Assembly (NCBI RefSeq): GCF_000003605.2
Contig: NW_003151756.1
Span: forward strand, 551,833-615,832
Length of the DNA stretch: 64,000 bases
DNA from: Saccoglossus kowalevskii
Taxonomy: Eukaryota; Hemichordata; Enteropneusta; Harrimaniidae
Direction: 5' to 3'
Shown: in pieces, positions 24,480 to 36,318 of the stretch
Layout of the letters: each line of letters begins with the position of its first letter
How positions within the stretch are numbered: the first letter of the stretch is position 1
Notes under the pieces: generated by a model
Seen by the model: the letters and a program-made list of their open reading frames with translations, nothing else
Told to the model about the DNA's origin: nothing
Database searches by the model: none
Program-made: the position numbers and the translations under genes

Positions 24480-24725
24480 AATACGACCACGGAGCCAACA
24501 GATGAGGTTTCAACTGGTACTGGTATTATTATACTCTGCAAACATCAAGTACAATAACGCGGTAAAAATCCACTACTCCAATAACTAGATACTTAAACTC
24601 CAATACAATTCAACGAGATCTCCGATCTGATCTCAGTGCTGAACAACTCCCCTATATATACCCACACTGTCTATAAATAGACCATTACATCAGCATACAT
24701 AATGAGTCTGGAACATACTACAAAT

Positions 24726-24738
24726 TTCTAGAATGTTC
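24726..24738 (-). promoter_or_regulatory. Heat-shock-element-like motif
   Basis: TTCTAGAATGTTC has three inverted 5-bp units (TTCnnGAAnnTTC), a perfect core HSE, lying about 65 bp from the TATA-like box. Confidence 0.5.
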
Positions 24739-24817
24739 CATTACCTTCTATTGCCTTCTACAGTGTCCTATTACCTATTCAATCAACATCTAAAAATTCC
24801 ACCCATACACAGTACGG

Positions 24818-24830
24818 TTCTAGAACATTC
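24818..24830 (-). promoter_or_regulatory. Second heat-shock-element-like motif
   Basis: TTCTAGAACATTC is a second perfect three-unit core in the same LTR-like segment. Confidence 0.5.
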
Positions 24831-25127
24831 TCAGTCACACGGAAGTGGTAAACAAGTCGTATGCGACAATGCTTGTGATCTTTAATCGGCCTCATTTTTG
24901 CACTTTTTAGTGTTGTGATGTTACTGTTTACAATTTTATTTTATGTCTTTTATTTGTTATCTATTATACTGCGTGTGCACAATTACATACTCAATGGGGG
25001 GGTGAGTTGTTATTTGCGAATAATAAAAAGGTTAAGACCAAGAAGTGATATCAGGTGTTTACAAAAATGTGAGCATATCCTGCCCTGCCGGTAGCACCCG
25101 CCATATATTAATCTGAGGGATTCATGA

Positions 25128-25187
25128 AGGGACCTTCTACATAAGATGTATGTTGAGGAACCTTCCACGTATAATGTATGTTGATTT
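25128..25187 (+). repeat. Short direct repeat
   Basis: Two imperfect copies of a unit like ccttctacataagatgtatg are found about 28 bp apart. Confidence 0.6.
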
Positions 25188-25309
25188 GTCGTATTTTCTC
25201 ATCAATTCATGTTATCTGCCATAGAACCATAGAAACGTCGGAAGAAACGCTTGAACGTTGAGATAAGGCGTTCTCTTTAAAAAAAAAAATTCTGTCTTAG
25301 CAGATTGGA

Positions 25310-26100
25310 AGGCATGCGGCTATGACGTTTTTCAAAGTCATCATATCCAGTGCAAGATCTGACATACCGACATACCGAAAAAGCTGGGAAATGTATAAAC
25401 CATGTGCAGCAGAAAGATGGATTTACTCTTAGGGTCAAATTCGAGAAGGACATCATGATATGTAACAGAAGAACTTAATTCTGTCACTTCTTTGTTTTTA
25501 AGTTCAGGTGGATATGTCATAGAAAGATAATTATTGATGGGAGGATTGTTGATGGAGAGTGTGTCATCAATCTAACTAAAGGTGAAATTTCACCTTCTTG
25601 TGTCTTTTATTTTTTCACAAGTTTCTTAAGAAATTCTGCCTCATATAAGTAAAGAAATAAATCAACAAGCAAAGAAGCACAATTAGTTTCCATTGAAATG
25701 ACAATGCTTTGTTGAAAGACATGGCCTCCAAACCCCATGCTGTCAATCAAATATCCAAGCTTATTGATGATGTTATCTTCTGTGTAGAACGTTTTTATCA
25801 GTAACGAAGTAGGTGCATGTGTAACTTGATACAAGTCCGTCTGTGGTGGTAGAAATAACAGAGGATAAGATTTGGAAAGGCCTTTGGTTGACCACTTGTA
25901 TGAACCTGCTATAATTCTGTCTCTTTAATGGTGTTTTATACAGCTCAGATATTCAATATAAGCTGGGCAAGGTTTTGGTGTCCGGAGAGGAAATTCCTAA
26001 AGTTATCATGAATTACTTTGTGGCTAGCCTGAAGTTCATTCTTGCTGTTTAGAGAGTGTTTGTAGGCAGAATTACTAGATGCAACAGAGAAGCCAAGTTT
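25310..26100 (-). mobile_element. Broken Penelope-like (or related) reverse transcriptase fragment
   Basis: Minus-strand 25607-25834 reads GFGGHVFQQSIVISMETNCA, then SLLVDLFLYLYEAEFLKKL. This aligns by eye with the VFQQ-x-GIPMGTNCAPLLADLFLYSYE motif of a reverse transcriptase family abundant in invertebrate and fish genomes. Further along the strand come RLIDDTLSINNPPINNYLSM-like residues and YPPELKNKEVTELSSSVTYH in shifted frames, and upstream comes a degraded linker. At least two frame changes and changed core residues show a dead copy. Exact limits and class (Penelope-like or another) are uncertain. Confidence 0.7.
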
Positions 26101-26343
26101 ATTGCCTAACATTTAATATCTCCTACAAACAAACACAATATTACTGTTTATCAGCAGGGATTACTGAGTATAGATAAGGGTCTACTCTGGAAGCGGGATT
26201 GAAGTTTGGGGATGCGGCAGCATATACTGCAACTTTAACAGCTCAGATTTACCCTGACAGTGTGCCAGGTTCAACCTTCGCCCGTTTATTTACTCGCTCC
26301 AAATGGCGACGTTTACGTTCCGATCTCCATAGAAAAATCAATA

Positions 26344-26471
26344 GAGATCGTGAATCCTGCTACCTAATTGGTGGAAACAACAGAGCCATGTTTTAAACAA
26401 AGCTCCGTGCTTTAACAAATCTTTACAGAGAAAGTGGAGATCGTGAGTCCTGCTATCTAATTAGTGGAAAC
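26344..26471 (+). repeat. 35-bp direct repeat with 93-bp spacing
   Basis: A 35-base unit starting gagatcgtgaatcctgctac (26344-26378) recurs with a few changes at 26437-26471. Confidence 0.8.
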
Positions 26472-26499
26472 GATTCGGCCAAGTAAGGAATTATATTTG

Positions 26500-29400
26500 C
26501 GACAACTTTAAATTAAATTAATGTGTTTTGCCCCTAATATAGGCTGTTCACATTATGCACAAGAAACCGCAGAAATGAGTGACTAGTTAGAGGAATCCAA
26601 CAGCTTTATGAATGCGTTAGCTAATAATGGCGATATGTAGTATACAAACTCCGTGACATGTGTACGGTAGTATATGAGAACCGGTGAACTGAATAAGGTG
26701 TGTGTGCGTTTCTCTGTTATATTTACCCAAACAAGGATTATTTCAATTCTCACCATCAAGTGACTTGTTGCCGTGGTGATTCGACAGTTTTGAAATTGTG
26801 CATGTTTGAACAAGACCCGTGACAAATTATCATCCATCATTCGCGCAGATATCATCTTACTTCTCTCATCCATAACTTTGTCTCCATCTTTACATCGACT
26901 GTCAACAACCGTAAGTTGTGGTTTGCTTTGTACATAGATCAACGGGGGGGGGGGGGTAATTGCTACAGCGTAATGTCATTAACTCTCAAATGAGTGAATG
27001 CTGTATTTTCTCATAATTTACCGACTACTTTGATAGGTTACAATATATTGTAATCACGATATTTGTTTCAAATATATTTGAATACGTATCGACCACGAAT
27101 AATCATTTCTCCACAAGATTTTTGTTTTTTGTTTTGTTTTTTTGCAAAAGCAACCAAAAAAAAAGTGACTCGTGTATGTGTTTCTCTTAGTTAAAATAAT
27201 GTATAATGAGTATTCATGTAGATCGTGGAGTGATGTAAAATGAAACAAGTATTAATTTAGGTTACAGTCCGATAATGACGTCATCAAAACTTAAATAACC
27301 CGATACCATTACAAATGTAATCTCAGTCAAGTCCCAACTGCGCAAACGCAAAGCAGTTTTGTAATCAATACGATGTTCGCGTACCACTTACATTGCATCA
27401 CACTGCTTTATTATTACAAATCATCAGAGGAAAATGAAAAAATGCGTTAAATTTCCTTGGAGACCGATGCATAGAATAAAGAAATCAGAACAGTAAGCCA
27501 GACTCCACGTGATTACTTAGACTGAAATTAGCCCTGTGAGTCGATCACCTTAATGCATTGAACTGTAGCAATAATCAAGCATGATGGATCACACACATTT
27601 AATATGGAGTAATAATTTGTCGGAGGTGGCTCGAAGAGAATAGTATTCCAAAGTTCCACTCCTGACGAAGTAGTGGAGGAAATCAACAGCGCCACCTTTC
27701 GATAATGATCGGAAAGGCTCGTTGCGACTTTTTCTATCCTGTCCAGAAGGCATTTACAGTATTAGACACCCCCTTCCCGACTTTGTTACTATTTGTGTTA
27801 TGTATACATGCTCTAAATCTTATGAAATATCACATTGAGTAACAAAATAAATAGATTTATTCAGAAAATGAAGAAGATGATTAAATATTCACCCACAGTG
27901 GCACCTAGTTCCAATCAGTTATAATGCATATGAACTCTTATATTATTTGGTTAATGTCTTGTAGTGTATAAGACAAATGTGCACACGGCACTCTTTAATA
28001 CAGTTTGAGAACAAAACGACTCGAAAAAATGAATGCAAATCTAAAGAATTATAATACATATGTTGTTCAATTCCCTGCACGGTGTTGATGCCTATCGTTC
28101 TGAATACGTAATGCCGATGCATTTTAACCTATCACAGCGGCATGTTACATCACGTGATCATCACCCTATAATATGCAAATTTAATGTTACAAAAGCAATG
28201 TGATTATGTTTTAATTTTTTACTAATATTTATCAGGGTGTTTTATTACCGAGAACTGTCGCTGATATTGATTCAGAAACCAGTATGGATTATCGTTTCGG
28301 ATTACAAGCAAACAGATTATCTGTTATGTTTTGGAAAGCTGACATCGACACCGCGTCGAGTAATTGGTTTTATCTCTCCAAGATGTAGGTATAGGTATTT
28401 GAGTGAAAATTATTCTTGTGAGCCTCTTTACTCCCCATGTGTTGGATGTATAAATACCCGCCTAGTATAAAGCATTTAATAAAATTCAGTGTTCAACATT
28501 TAAAGTAGAAGAATTAGCAATATGTCCATTGCAACTGGCTTGACGACATCAACTTTTGCAATTGCTAGAGGTTACGCGGTTGTAAAGATGCGCGCATTAT
28601 ATAGTAAATTGTGCCACGTTGACAGCAATCATTTAATATCCCTTGATGTAAATTTTACGGAGAACAACAGTCTAAATAAGCAGTTGATTTAGTTAGATAT
28701 ACTAGTACCCTTTAGCGATGTGCAAAATCCACTGTAGTTTTTTTTAACGATATGTTTTAAATGATGCCCGAAAGGTGTACTCGTCGTGTGTTTGTGTTAG
28801 TGCGTGCGGAAAAGTTGTCCGCCGATGAAATGGGTAAGTTGTCGTTGGTTGGGCTGTCATTCCGCTAAACTTGGTCATTCGTCATGGTAACTGCTTTAAT
28901 AGGTAGCTGAGGATTACGATTCTTACAGCTACTCAAATATAGTTTGTTTTGAAGTACAGCACCAGCCCCAGTTGAGATGCAACGCATGGGTGAATGGAGT
29001 GGCAAATGGGCGAGTCGAGAATCTTTGTACTTGCCGACATCGCACAGGTTTCATGCGCTCGTTGCAAGCAGAATTATGGATGACTTCAAAATTCACAAGT
29101 GAGCGCTCATGGGTATTATTTATAATGAGAATAAAATTAACCTTGACAATATTTCGTAAAGAAGCTGCATCTCCGTTACGCTAAATTTACGTACAAGATA
29201 TATTTGTTACCAAACTGTAATATACACGTACGTGTGGATACTCGCTCCCCTCGGACTACACATTCATATAATACGTCGCGTGTTAAAATTAAGTGACATT
29301 TGTTTTTAAATTTCAACGTCCATCGAGAATTTGTACAGAATAGAATGCGATAGCTCAGGTTAATTTCTTTGAGAGCTATAATATCAAACTATGAGGTGAA

Positions 29401-30540
29401 TCGAGGGGGGAGGGGATTAAACGCAAAGACGATTTGAAATGCGCCTGGAATACGACGAATTGTCAATGAATAACGACGACAGCCAATCAGCGGAGAGGAG
29501 CGTAATAAGGCAAGGAACTACTCTGGGAAAATGCATGCGCTTGCGTTTAAATATTAATCGGTCAAGCATGATGGTTTGCGATGTGTGTTAGAGTCTACGT
29601 ATGGTGTATAGACTGTGGCCTACATGCTTGTTATGCATTCACCCAAGTCTCTATTAAGAATGATGTCGGGTTAAGTAGTCAGGGGAATATGCCGATGTAG
29701 ATATGCTGCTACATCTTTTAATATATGCATGTCAATGAAGCTAGTAGCAATTTAATACCCCCGCCGTGACCGGCCAACTAATACAACGTAAAGCTGCGCT
29801 TTGATGAGCACATCCATGTACATACTAGTAAGCCGTCGCCGCCGCCGCTACGATCCAGTAAGCGAATAACATTCACGGCAGTGGATCGGCCCTCGAGAAG
29901 CCGTCATCATTGTATACGGGTATATGCTTTACACGAGTAAGAAGACCCGAAGTGGACACGAAGGTTAGTATGATAGATAATTCTGATTGGCAAGCTTTTA
30001 AGAAATCATTTTTTTTCTCCAAAGTATATTTGCTTCTGGTTTTGTGTCAACACGGGTTTTTGTGTTGTTGTAAAAGCATGGTTGCACTCTGTAAATCACC
30101 GTTGCCTCAATTCGTATGTAAATATACTGGGTGAATTGCCCACTACGGGTTTCCTCATTCAGATTAAACTACTGGGTTCACAGGATAATAATGTATTTAT
30201 CGGTTTGGGCTTAATTGGTAACAACTTAGCTACAATAGTATCTCGAGTACTTGCAAATAATTACGTAAATTCTGTTTTCTGCACTTTGTCTAGGTGATGG
30301 TAATTGCTGATGGCACACATGTAGGCACTTAATGAAGACGTATTATCGAGCCACTTTGGAGTTTCACAATTACATTTTCTAAATTTCCCGTGGAATTATT
30401 CATTGTCGTGTATAACGTAAAATGGCAGCCTGGGTACTGAGAATACATGATACATCACCGTAAAATATCTCGTCGTATTAACGAACGTACAATGCTGTGA
30501 CTCGCATTTATTTGTGATCGTGGCGTGAGTTGACCGTGCA
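26500..30540. other. Intergenic, no gene seen
   Basis: No coding region was recognised. There is a G run at about 26945, a perfect CRE at 27276-27283, and a rise in CpG from about 28.5 kb on, including a short (CGC)n at about 29830. This is consistent with nearing the TMEM151 promoter. Confidence 0.45.
27276..27283 (+). promoter_or_regulatory. CRE palindrome
   Basis: TGACGTCA, a full CREB/ATF site, lies about 3.4 kb before the proposed TMEM151 start. Confidence 0.35.
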
Positions 30541-30579
30541 CTGCCGTTGCCTTAACTCACATCGCTGTGGCTGTCTTAG

Positions 30580-30666
30580 TTGTATATGTATATATACGTA
30601 TACTCGCTGGCTGGACCGACGCGTTGAGGGGAAAGACATGTCTGAAGTTTTAACTGACGGCGAAAA
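30580..30666 (+). promoter_or_regulatory. Candidate TMEM151 promoter and 5' leader
   Basis: A TATA-like gtatatatacg (about 30588-30598) lies roughly 70 bp before the proposed start codon, in DNA with raised CpG. A 10-codon upstream ORF (30638-30670, MSEVLTDGEK) ends in a TGA that overlaps the proposed ATG as ATGA, a layout that can allow termination and re-initiation. Confidence 0.3.
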
Positions 30667-30696
30667 ATGAGCAATGCTACGGAAAATCAGAACGAG
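30667..30696 (+). CDS. TMEM151B: TMEM151 candidate first coding exon
   Basis: ATG AGC AAT ... GAG encodes MSNATENQNE and is followed directly by the donor gtaatg, in phase 0. That fits exon 46119-47447, which opens in phase 0 with IRPIRQSFCGSL. The joined ENQNE-IRPIRQSF is like the REEQRPVKQSL stretch of vertebrate TMEM151 proteins. The vertebrate N-terminus before this is poorly conserved, so transcript evidence would be decisive. Confidence 0.45.
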
Positions 30697-31156
30697 GTAA
30701 TGATATTGCATATTTTCTTCGAGTACACCTGTGTTAGGTGTTTTGTTCATTTCAACGGCACTCGTTTCATTGATATATATAGAAAACGCCACTTAAGGGT
30801 TAAGGGCAGTGTTCGTTTTATTCAGTAGAATATGTAGTTTACTGTGTGTATTCCAATTAACTGTATTTGTATGTATGGAAGGTCATTCGTTCCGTTGTCG
30901 TCTTACAATGTTAACCTATTAACTAGCTTTAGTATTATGTTTAATTTCAAAAGTTGTTCTCATTTAAAAGAATTCGCTCATAATACACAAACGTGTATTC
31001 GCTAATCACATCCACCTCCCCGCACAGGCAACTCGTATACGATTTCCGTCACAGCTAATGTCGGTTATCACCAACCTTTCACTAATAAGTAATACATCGT
31101 AGTAGAACGCATTCTTCTACGAATGCCACGGCCGTCACATGTTGTACGTATTATAC

Positions 31157-31225
31157 ACGCGTTGTGTGCGTCGCGTGGGACCCGTATCGAACTCGACGCG
31201 GCGAGGCGCTTTGACGCTAGCTAGC
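31157..31225. promoter_or_regulatory. CpG-rich patch near TMEM151 5' end
   Basis: There are about ten CpGs in 70 bases in DNA that is otherwise AT-rich, some 450 bp after the proposed first exon. Confidence 0.3.
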
Positions 31226-34200
31226 TTTCAATTTCCTTGCGCGTTGGCGATGTTTCGGAGACGTTATCCGCACATTGTATCACAGACGGATACAAATAAA
31301 TGTATGGATTTCACGTTCCTATTCACACAAAGTTCGTTATTATAATTTAATATTTTTTAATATATCTCAAATATTTATATGCACTGGAATATGTGTAAGA
31401 ATTATTTCGCGGAATGTGTTATTACTGTCACGAAACAACGCGCGTGATCACGGACTGTAGCCATCAATTTAAAAGCAACTTGTGACAACTCGGCGCCGCG
31501 CTCCCCATTTCCACGCGTGGAATAAGTATCAGTCTGAATTCATCCGCCCTTTGTATGTGTATTATCGTCTTATTATACACTGAATATGAAATACAAAAAA
31601 TATAGTTGACATTCTTCTTATACGGCGTTGCCCGAGCAACGGAACGAACTCACCCATCATGTACAGTATGACGAGATAATTCCGGTGTCGAACGAGGCCA
31701 GCTGACGCAGTCTAAGATCTTTTCCACTTTAACGATGGAGCTCGTATACACAGCCTACATCGGTAGAAATGTCTATTCGCAGTCGCGTCATTGTGTTTTT
31801 ATTTGACGTCGGTTTATCGACGCCGCCGATGTTATTATATTACCGAGACACAATTTCCCAATACTATCGTTATTTTCATTATTTGTTTTATCGTTTATTT
31901 TACATAGAGTGGTCGAAGAATAGTACGGATACGACGATCAATAAAATATTCAGCTTTTACCGAGGGTGGGAACGAGGATTCAGGGACATAGGCTGGCAGT
32001 TCAACACGTAAACCTTAATCTGCCCGCTCCCACCCATTCCAATCCCACCTCACATGAAGTGTTATAGACCATTCTCTAGAAAAGAGCCTCAAAGCGATAG
32101 TAATGAAAAGGGAGATTGATTGGAAGAACAACGAATATCAAGTTTCTTATTATGAAACAAGCCCTGGGTGATCGTTATTCCTGTTTTTGAAAAGATCGTG
32201 ATCGCAATCCCAATCGCATCGTCTAGGTTACATTATCATCACGGAGTGAACGGCACAATGAGTTCTACGTTGTAATCGAGTTCAAGTTTTCTATCAGTGG
32301 ATTAGTGGGGGGTAATCACTATTGAATATTTGAAGAGGAGGCAAAAGTAATAGGATTCGTAATGCCCACGTGTCCCTACGTGTAAACTATACGTAGAAAA
32401 TGCTAAAAATGTTGACATCAACGTATTTTACTATAATACACATCAGTATTATACACTAAAATGATAAACAGTCTGTATGTACAATGTTCGTTTTCTACAC
32501 TTTCTTCTGATGGAGGGGGTCAATGGGTATCACTTAGTAATAAATGGACATCTTAAGTCTTCGTTAACTTGACGTGATGTTCCGGATTAGAATGGGTCGA
32601 GGGTGTGTCATCTGCCAAGAAACCGTGTATACACAGCACATTATAACTAATACGACATGTCACTGCCAGAACTTGGAAGTAAGGCTGTCTATATTTGTAA
32701 CAATTTCATAGCACATATAGTGGGGATAATTCAAAAATAAAAATTGGGATTTATTCCCAAAATTAGTCTTTTCATAATGAACGAAAATCATGATTGCTAT
32801 GGCAACTTTGCATTGGACAAATATTTCTGCGGTACGTACATGTCTATTGAGATACACGAGAAGGGGGTATTTACGTGACTTTGACGAACCGTATAAGAGT
32901 CACACTACCGCGTCCAACCCCCACAATTCCAAGCTGGAGATCAAATGTTGATATCGCATCTAACTAAGTACGACAACGAACCATGCCAATAAATACCGAC
33001 ATGGATAAAAGAAATATAAGCTGACTATGGTCTGTTATTTGTCGTTAACAATTTGAAAATTATCAATTTCATTTTCCCGTAACATTTGGTTATTGAATGT
33101 AATGGCAATTTTCAGTAAATGTGCGTGCTCACAGGACACACAGACAACGGACGTGTCGTCACTACCTACCCACCTACAAACTGTAGTTAGTAATGTCGAT
33201 AATAATAATGTATGTAATCAACTTACATGTGATATGTAACAATAATTTAATGTCACATAGTTATAAATTATTGAAGGAAAACACACACAACTGATTAATG
33301 GTGTATATGGCTTTTTGTGAATTGTATTTAATTAATCAGAAGAAAATTCTATGAATTTCTGATTTTGTAATGAATGAATAGACACTTTTCTTCTATATCA
33401 TATATTAAACATTCAAAACGAACGGCTTTCGTTGCGCAGTATTTTCTGCGCAATAAGTCAGGCGTTCACTATGTGTTCACCTCACCTGTTATCTCCTTTT
33501 CCCAAACCCGAATAACTATTTTTAATTTTTTTTCAACTATTTTGATCAAGAATTGCAGACAGTGGAAAATTATATTTATTTATTTTGTCATAAATTAAGA
33601 GATTGAAAAATAATGTGCAACATGTTTTGAACCAAAAAATTGGCTGGAAACATATTTGACATCTATGTGGTTAAATACGTAGCCATTGTTCACGGAATGC
33701 GTCGATGAATGTATTTGTCTGGGGATTGTAGCCGACCCCTCGCCGATATACTTGTGTTCAAAATAAAAACTATTAACTTCCTAATGCCAGTAGGCCTTTC
33801 TGATATACGTTTAATGTGAAGTTTTAATAAGATGTGACATTACTCCAAATAAGTTTAATGGAATTGCATATTATTTAAAAGTAATTCCGCCAGACTGAAT
33901 ATATTCATGGATAATTGAGCCGTCAAGAGCTTCAATTTGAATTAAATAATGCACCAAAAAATTCAGATTCACTTCATTGGAATATGTTTCATTTTATCTC
34001 GAACAGGTCATTTTAACCCAATTATATGGTCACGCTCTGAGGCTTCGAATGCCCACGTGACAGTTGGCGCATTTTCAGTAAACGTGTATTTTCAAGTTAT
34101 ATTCTCGTTACTATGAACACGTTATTAATTCGCAATATAATAATAATATGGATTATCATCAATAGAAAACACGTGGGTTGTTCTTATTTTCGATGAGCCG

Positions 34201-35950
34201 AGTTCATTTTGTTTGTATAGCTATAGTTTATTAGACGTGCCCCCCCTTCTCCCGTGCGTTTGCAGGAACGCTGTGTGTTCTAGCTTTTCAGACACATATT
34301 CGAAAATCTGAGATGTGTATTTAATTATTTGCAAAAACGGCTTTTTTTTCTTTGTGCCGCAATCTATCAAAGTCAGACAAGCCTGCATCACGCCGTTAAT
34401 ATGTCGTCTCCGTCGCAGAACAGCTAAGATGAAATTTGACGTCTCCATTTCAGTGTTATGTGTTGTCGGTTGCTTTTCTTGGACGTATATATATCACCAC
34501 TAACGCCGTGACTTAAATTGTATATTACGACGCACGTGTGCCGTGATGGGATCTGTGATGCCCCCCTTGTCGATGCTATATGTACGTATATTAGCTTTAT
34601 TGTAGATCACCGACATACGCCTAGAACGTCGGTGTCTGCAAACGATAAATAAGGCATTCGATGACGTCCTACTAACTCTTCTGACATTTTAACTGTAACT
34701 GTGTCGACCCTGCCTGTATCTCTAGGTATATTGTGTCAAATTCCAATTATACATCATTATCCACGTAAGCAAAGCACGACGCGACTGTGCTATTATAGCG
34801 CAATTACGACTGGGTGAATAGCACTCCATGTTCCCGTGTAAGTGTGCATACAGTCTGGGCAGGGTAGCTATGAATGCTTTCCAGGGCGCGTTGATGAGAG
34901 CCGTACATGTGTGTATTCGGAATTCAACTAGAAATATTATACCTAGATTACTTCGCATCTTATTTGATTTAATCGTAAATTTTACGGCGATCTCGTCATG
35001 TATGGGGTTCATTACTCATATCTATGCCCATTTAGAGTTCATAGTTCTTGCTTTTCATCACATTGAAATGAAACAAATCGATGTTGGCGTCGAACATTGT
35101 CTCACCGAAATCGTCATTACTGTTGCGTTTTATCGAGTTCATTGTGATATATGCTTGTACGTGACCCGGGCTCCCATTACGAGTTGCCGCAGTGTGAAAA
35201 GAATAATGGCACGACATTCGTTTCTTTTAATCTAACTTTCACTTCCATGGACGCCAAATCAACGTTTGAGGACATTATTCATTAATAAAACAAGATCATA
35301 ACAATTTATTTAATTCTTGGGGCATTCAGTTGATATACGGAGTTGCCATGGAAACGGTCGGCATTCGCCGGAAGGGCTTATGCATCGGGAGCTGCCGCTA
35401 AGTATCAGAGTGTGGCGCTTATAATTATTTGTATTCGTTAACAATAAGACTCGACTCTTGTGAAAGCCACGCGTGACGTAGGTTTGGACGTTAATTCGCC
35501 GTAAGAGCTATAATATATAGATCACAATGTAAAGAATTGAATATTTGGACAGATATCGATTATGGTCTTGATTGACTTGTGCTAAAAGACGATAAAAATA
35601 CACGACTTATCTAGTTATCCGCTATACAATGTATTCACACGTGACTATGTCAAGATTACGGTGATTATTAGCTTGGTTTCATCGCTGTCCACTCGTAGTT
35701 ACATGTCGTTATGCAAGCTATGTGTAATGACGGTAATGTACCTTAAGGACCTACAACATTGTATTATACGTCAAAGTTTTGTGTATTTCTTTTTTTTTTT
35801 TTAAACTTCACTGCTCATGCAATAGTATGCCTGCGCTATGTTTAGGTCATATCCTTAATAAGGTCTGATGTGTGCAGCAAATCTTTTTAGATTAGTGATA
35901 TCCACGATATTTGTTTTGATTGATCCATACGGTAGCTACCGTTACTACAT

Positions 35951-35978
35951 CTATATAAGATGCTAGGGCGTGACGTCA
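35951..35978 (+). promoter_or_regulatory. TATA-like box and CRE
   Basis: ctatataag at 35951-35959 is followed by a full CRE, TGACGTCA, at 35971-35978. Confidence 0.35.
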
Positions 35979-36306
35979 TGGTAAAGGGTGCGATCGTACC
36001 ACACTAATATGCAAGACAAATTAATTATTTTTTGAAACCAGCGTTCTAAAAGACCATCTTGATAAATGTAAGTGAATACTCTCTAATTAGTTCTACTGGT
36101 TTAATTATTCAAAGCTGATTACTTTTATTTATTCGCAAAAGATATATACTTGGTTATAAACATGTACATACGAAGCTACAGACGCCCCGGTGTCGAACAT
36201 TCAGTTGGGTTTACACCAAGTCAGTGAATCACGACGCAAATAATCCTGAATTCATTCCAGTCGCCATCACCATGTTCCCATGTAAAGGGCAGGGAATGGC
36301 GTTGAC

Positions 36307-36318
36307 TGCGCATGCGCA
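36307..36318. promoter_or_regulatory. Perfect NRF1-type palindrome
   Basis: TGCGCATGCGCA is the full inverted NRF1 site, a motif usually found in animal promoters. It lies 0.33 kb from the CRE above. Confidence 0.45.

Larger units (their letters stand above)
24480..24850 (-). mobile_element. LTR-like segment (fossil, possibly Gypsy-type solo LTR)
   Basis: Read on the minus strand, two heat-shock-element-like motifs come first, then TATA-like boxes (24671-24680 and 24652-24660), a transcribed-region-like stretch, and near 24497-24484 tggctccgtggtcg, which resembles a primer-binding site next to an LTR. The layout is that of an LTR with its own promoter. No gag or pol is recognised nearby and no second LTR was found, so it is at most a solo or partial relic. 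Limits are approximate and the family is a guess. Confidence 0.4.

Noticed and set aside
34828-35235. 135-codon open frame overlapped by minus-strand frames
   Set aside because: No recognisable protein features; long frames occur by chance in this length of DNA.
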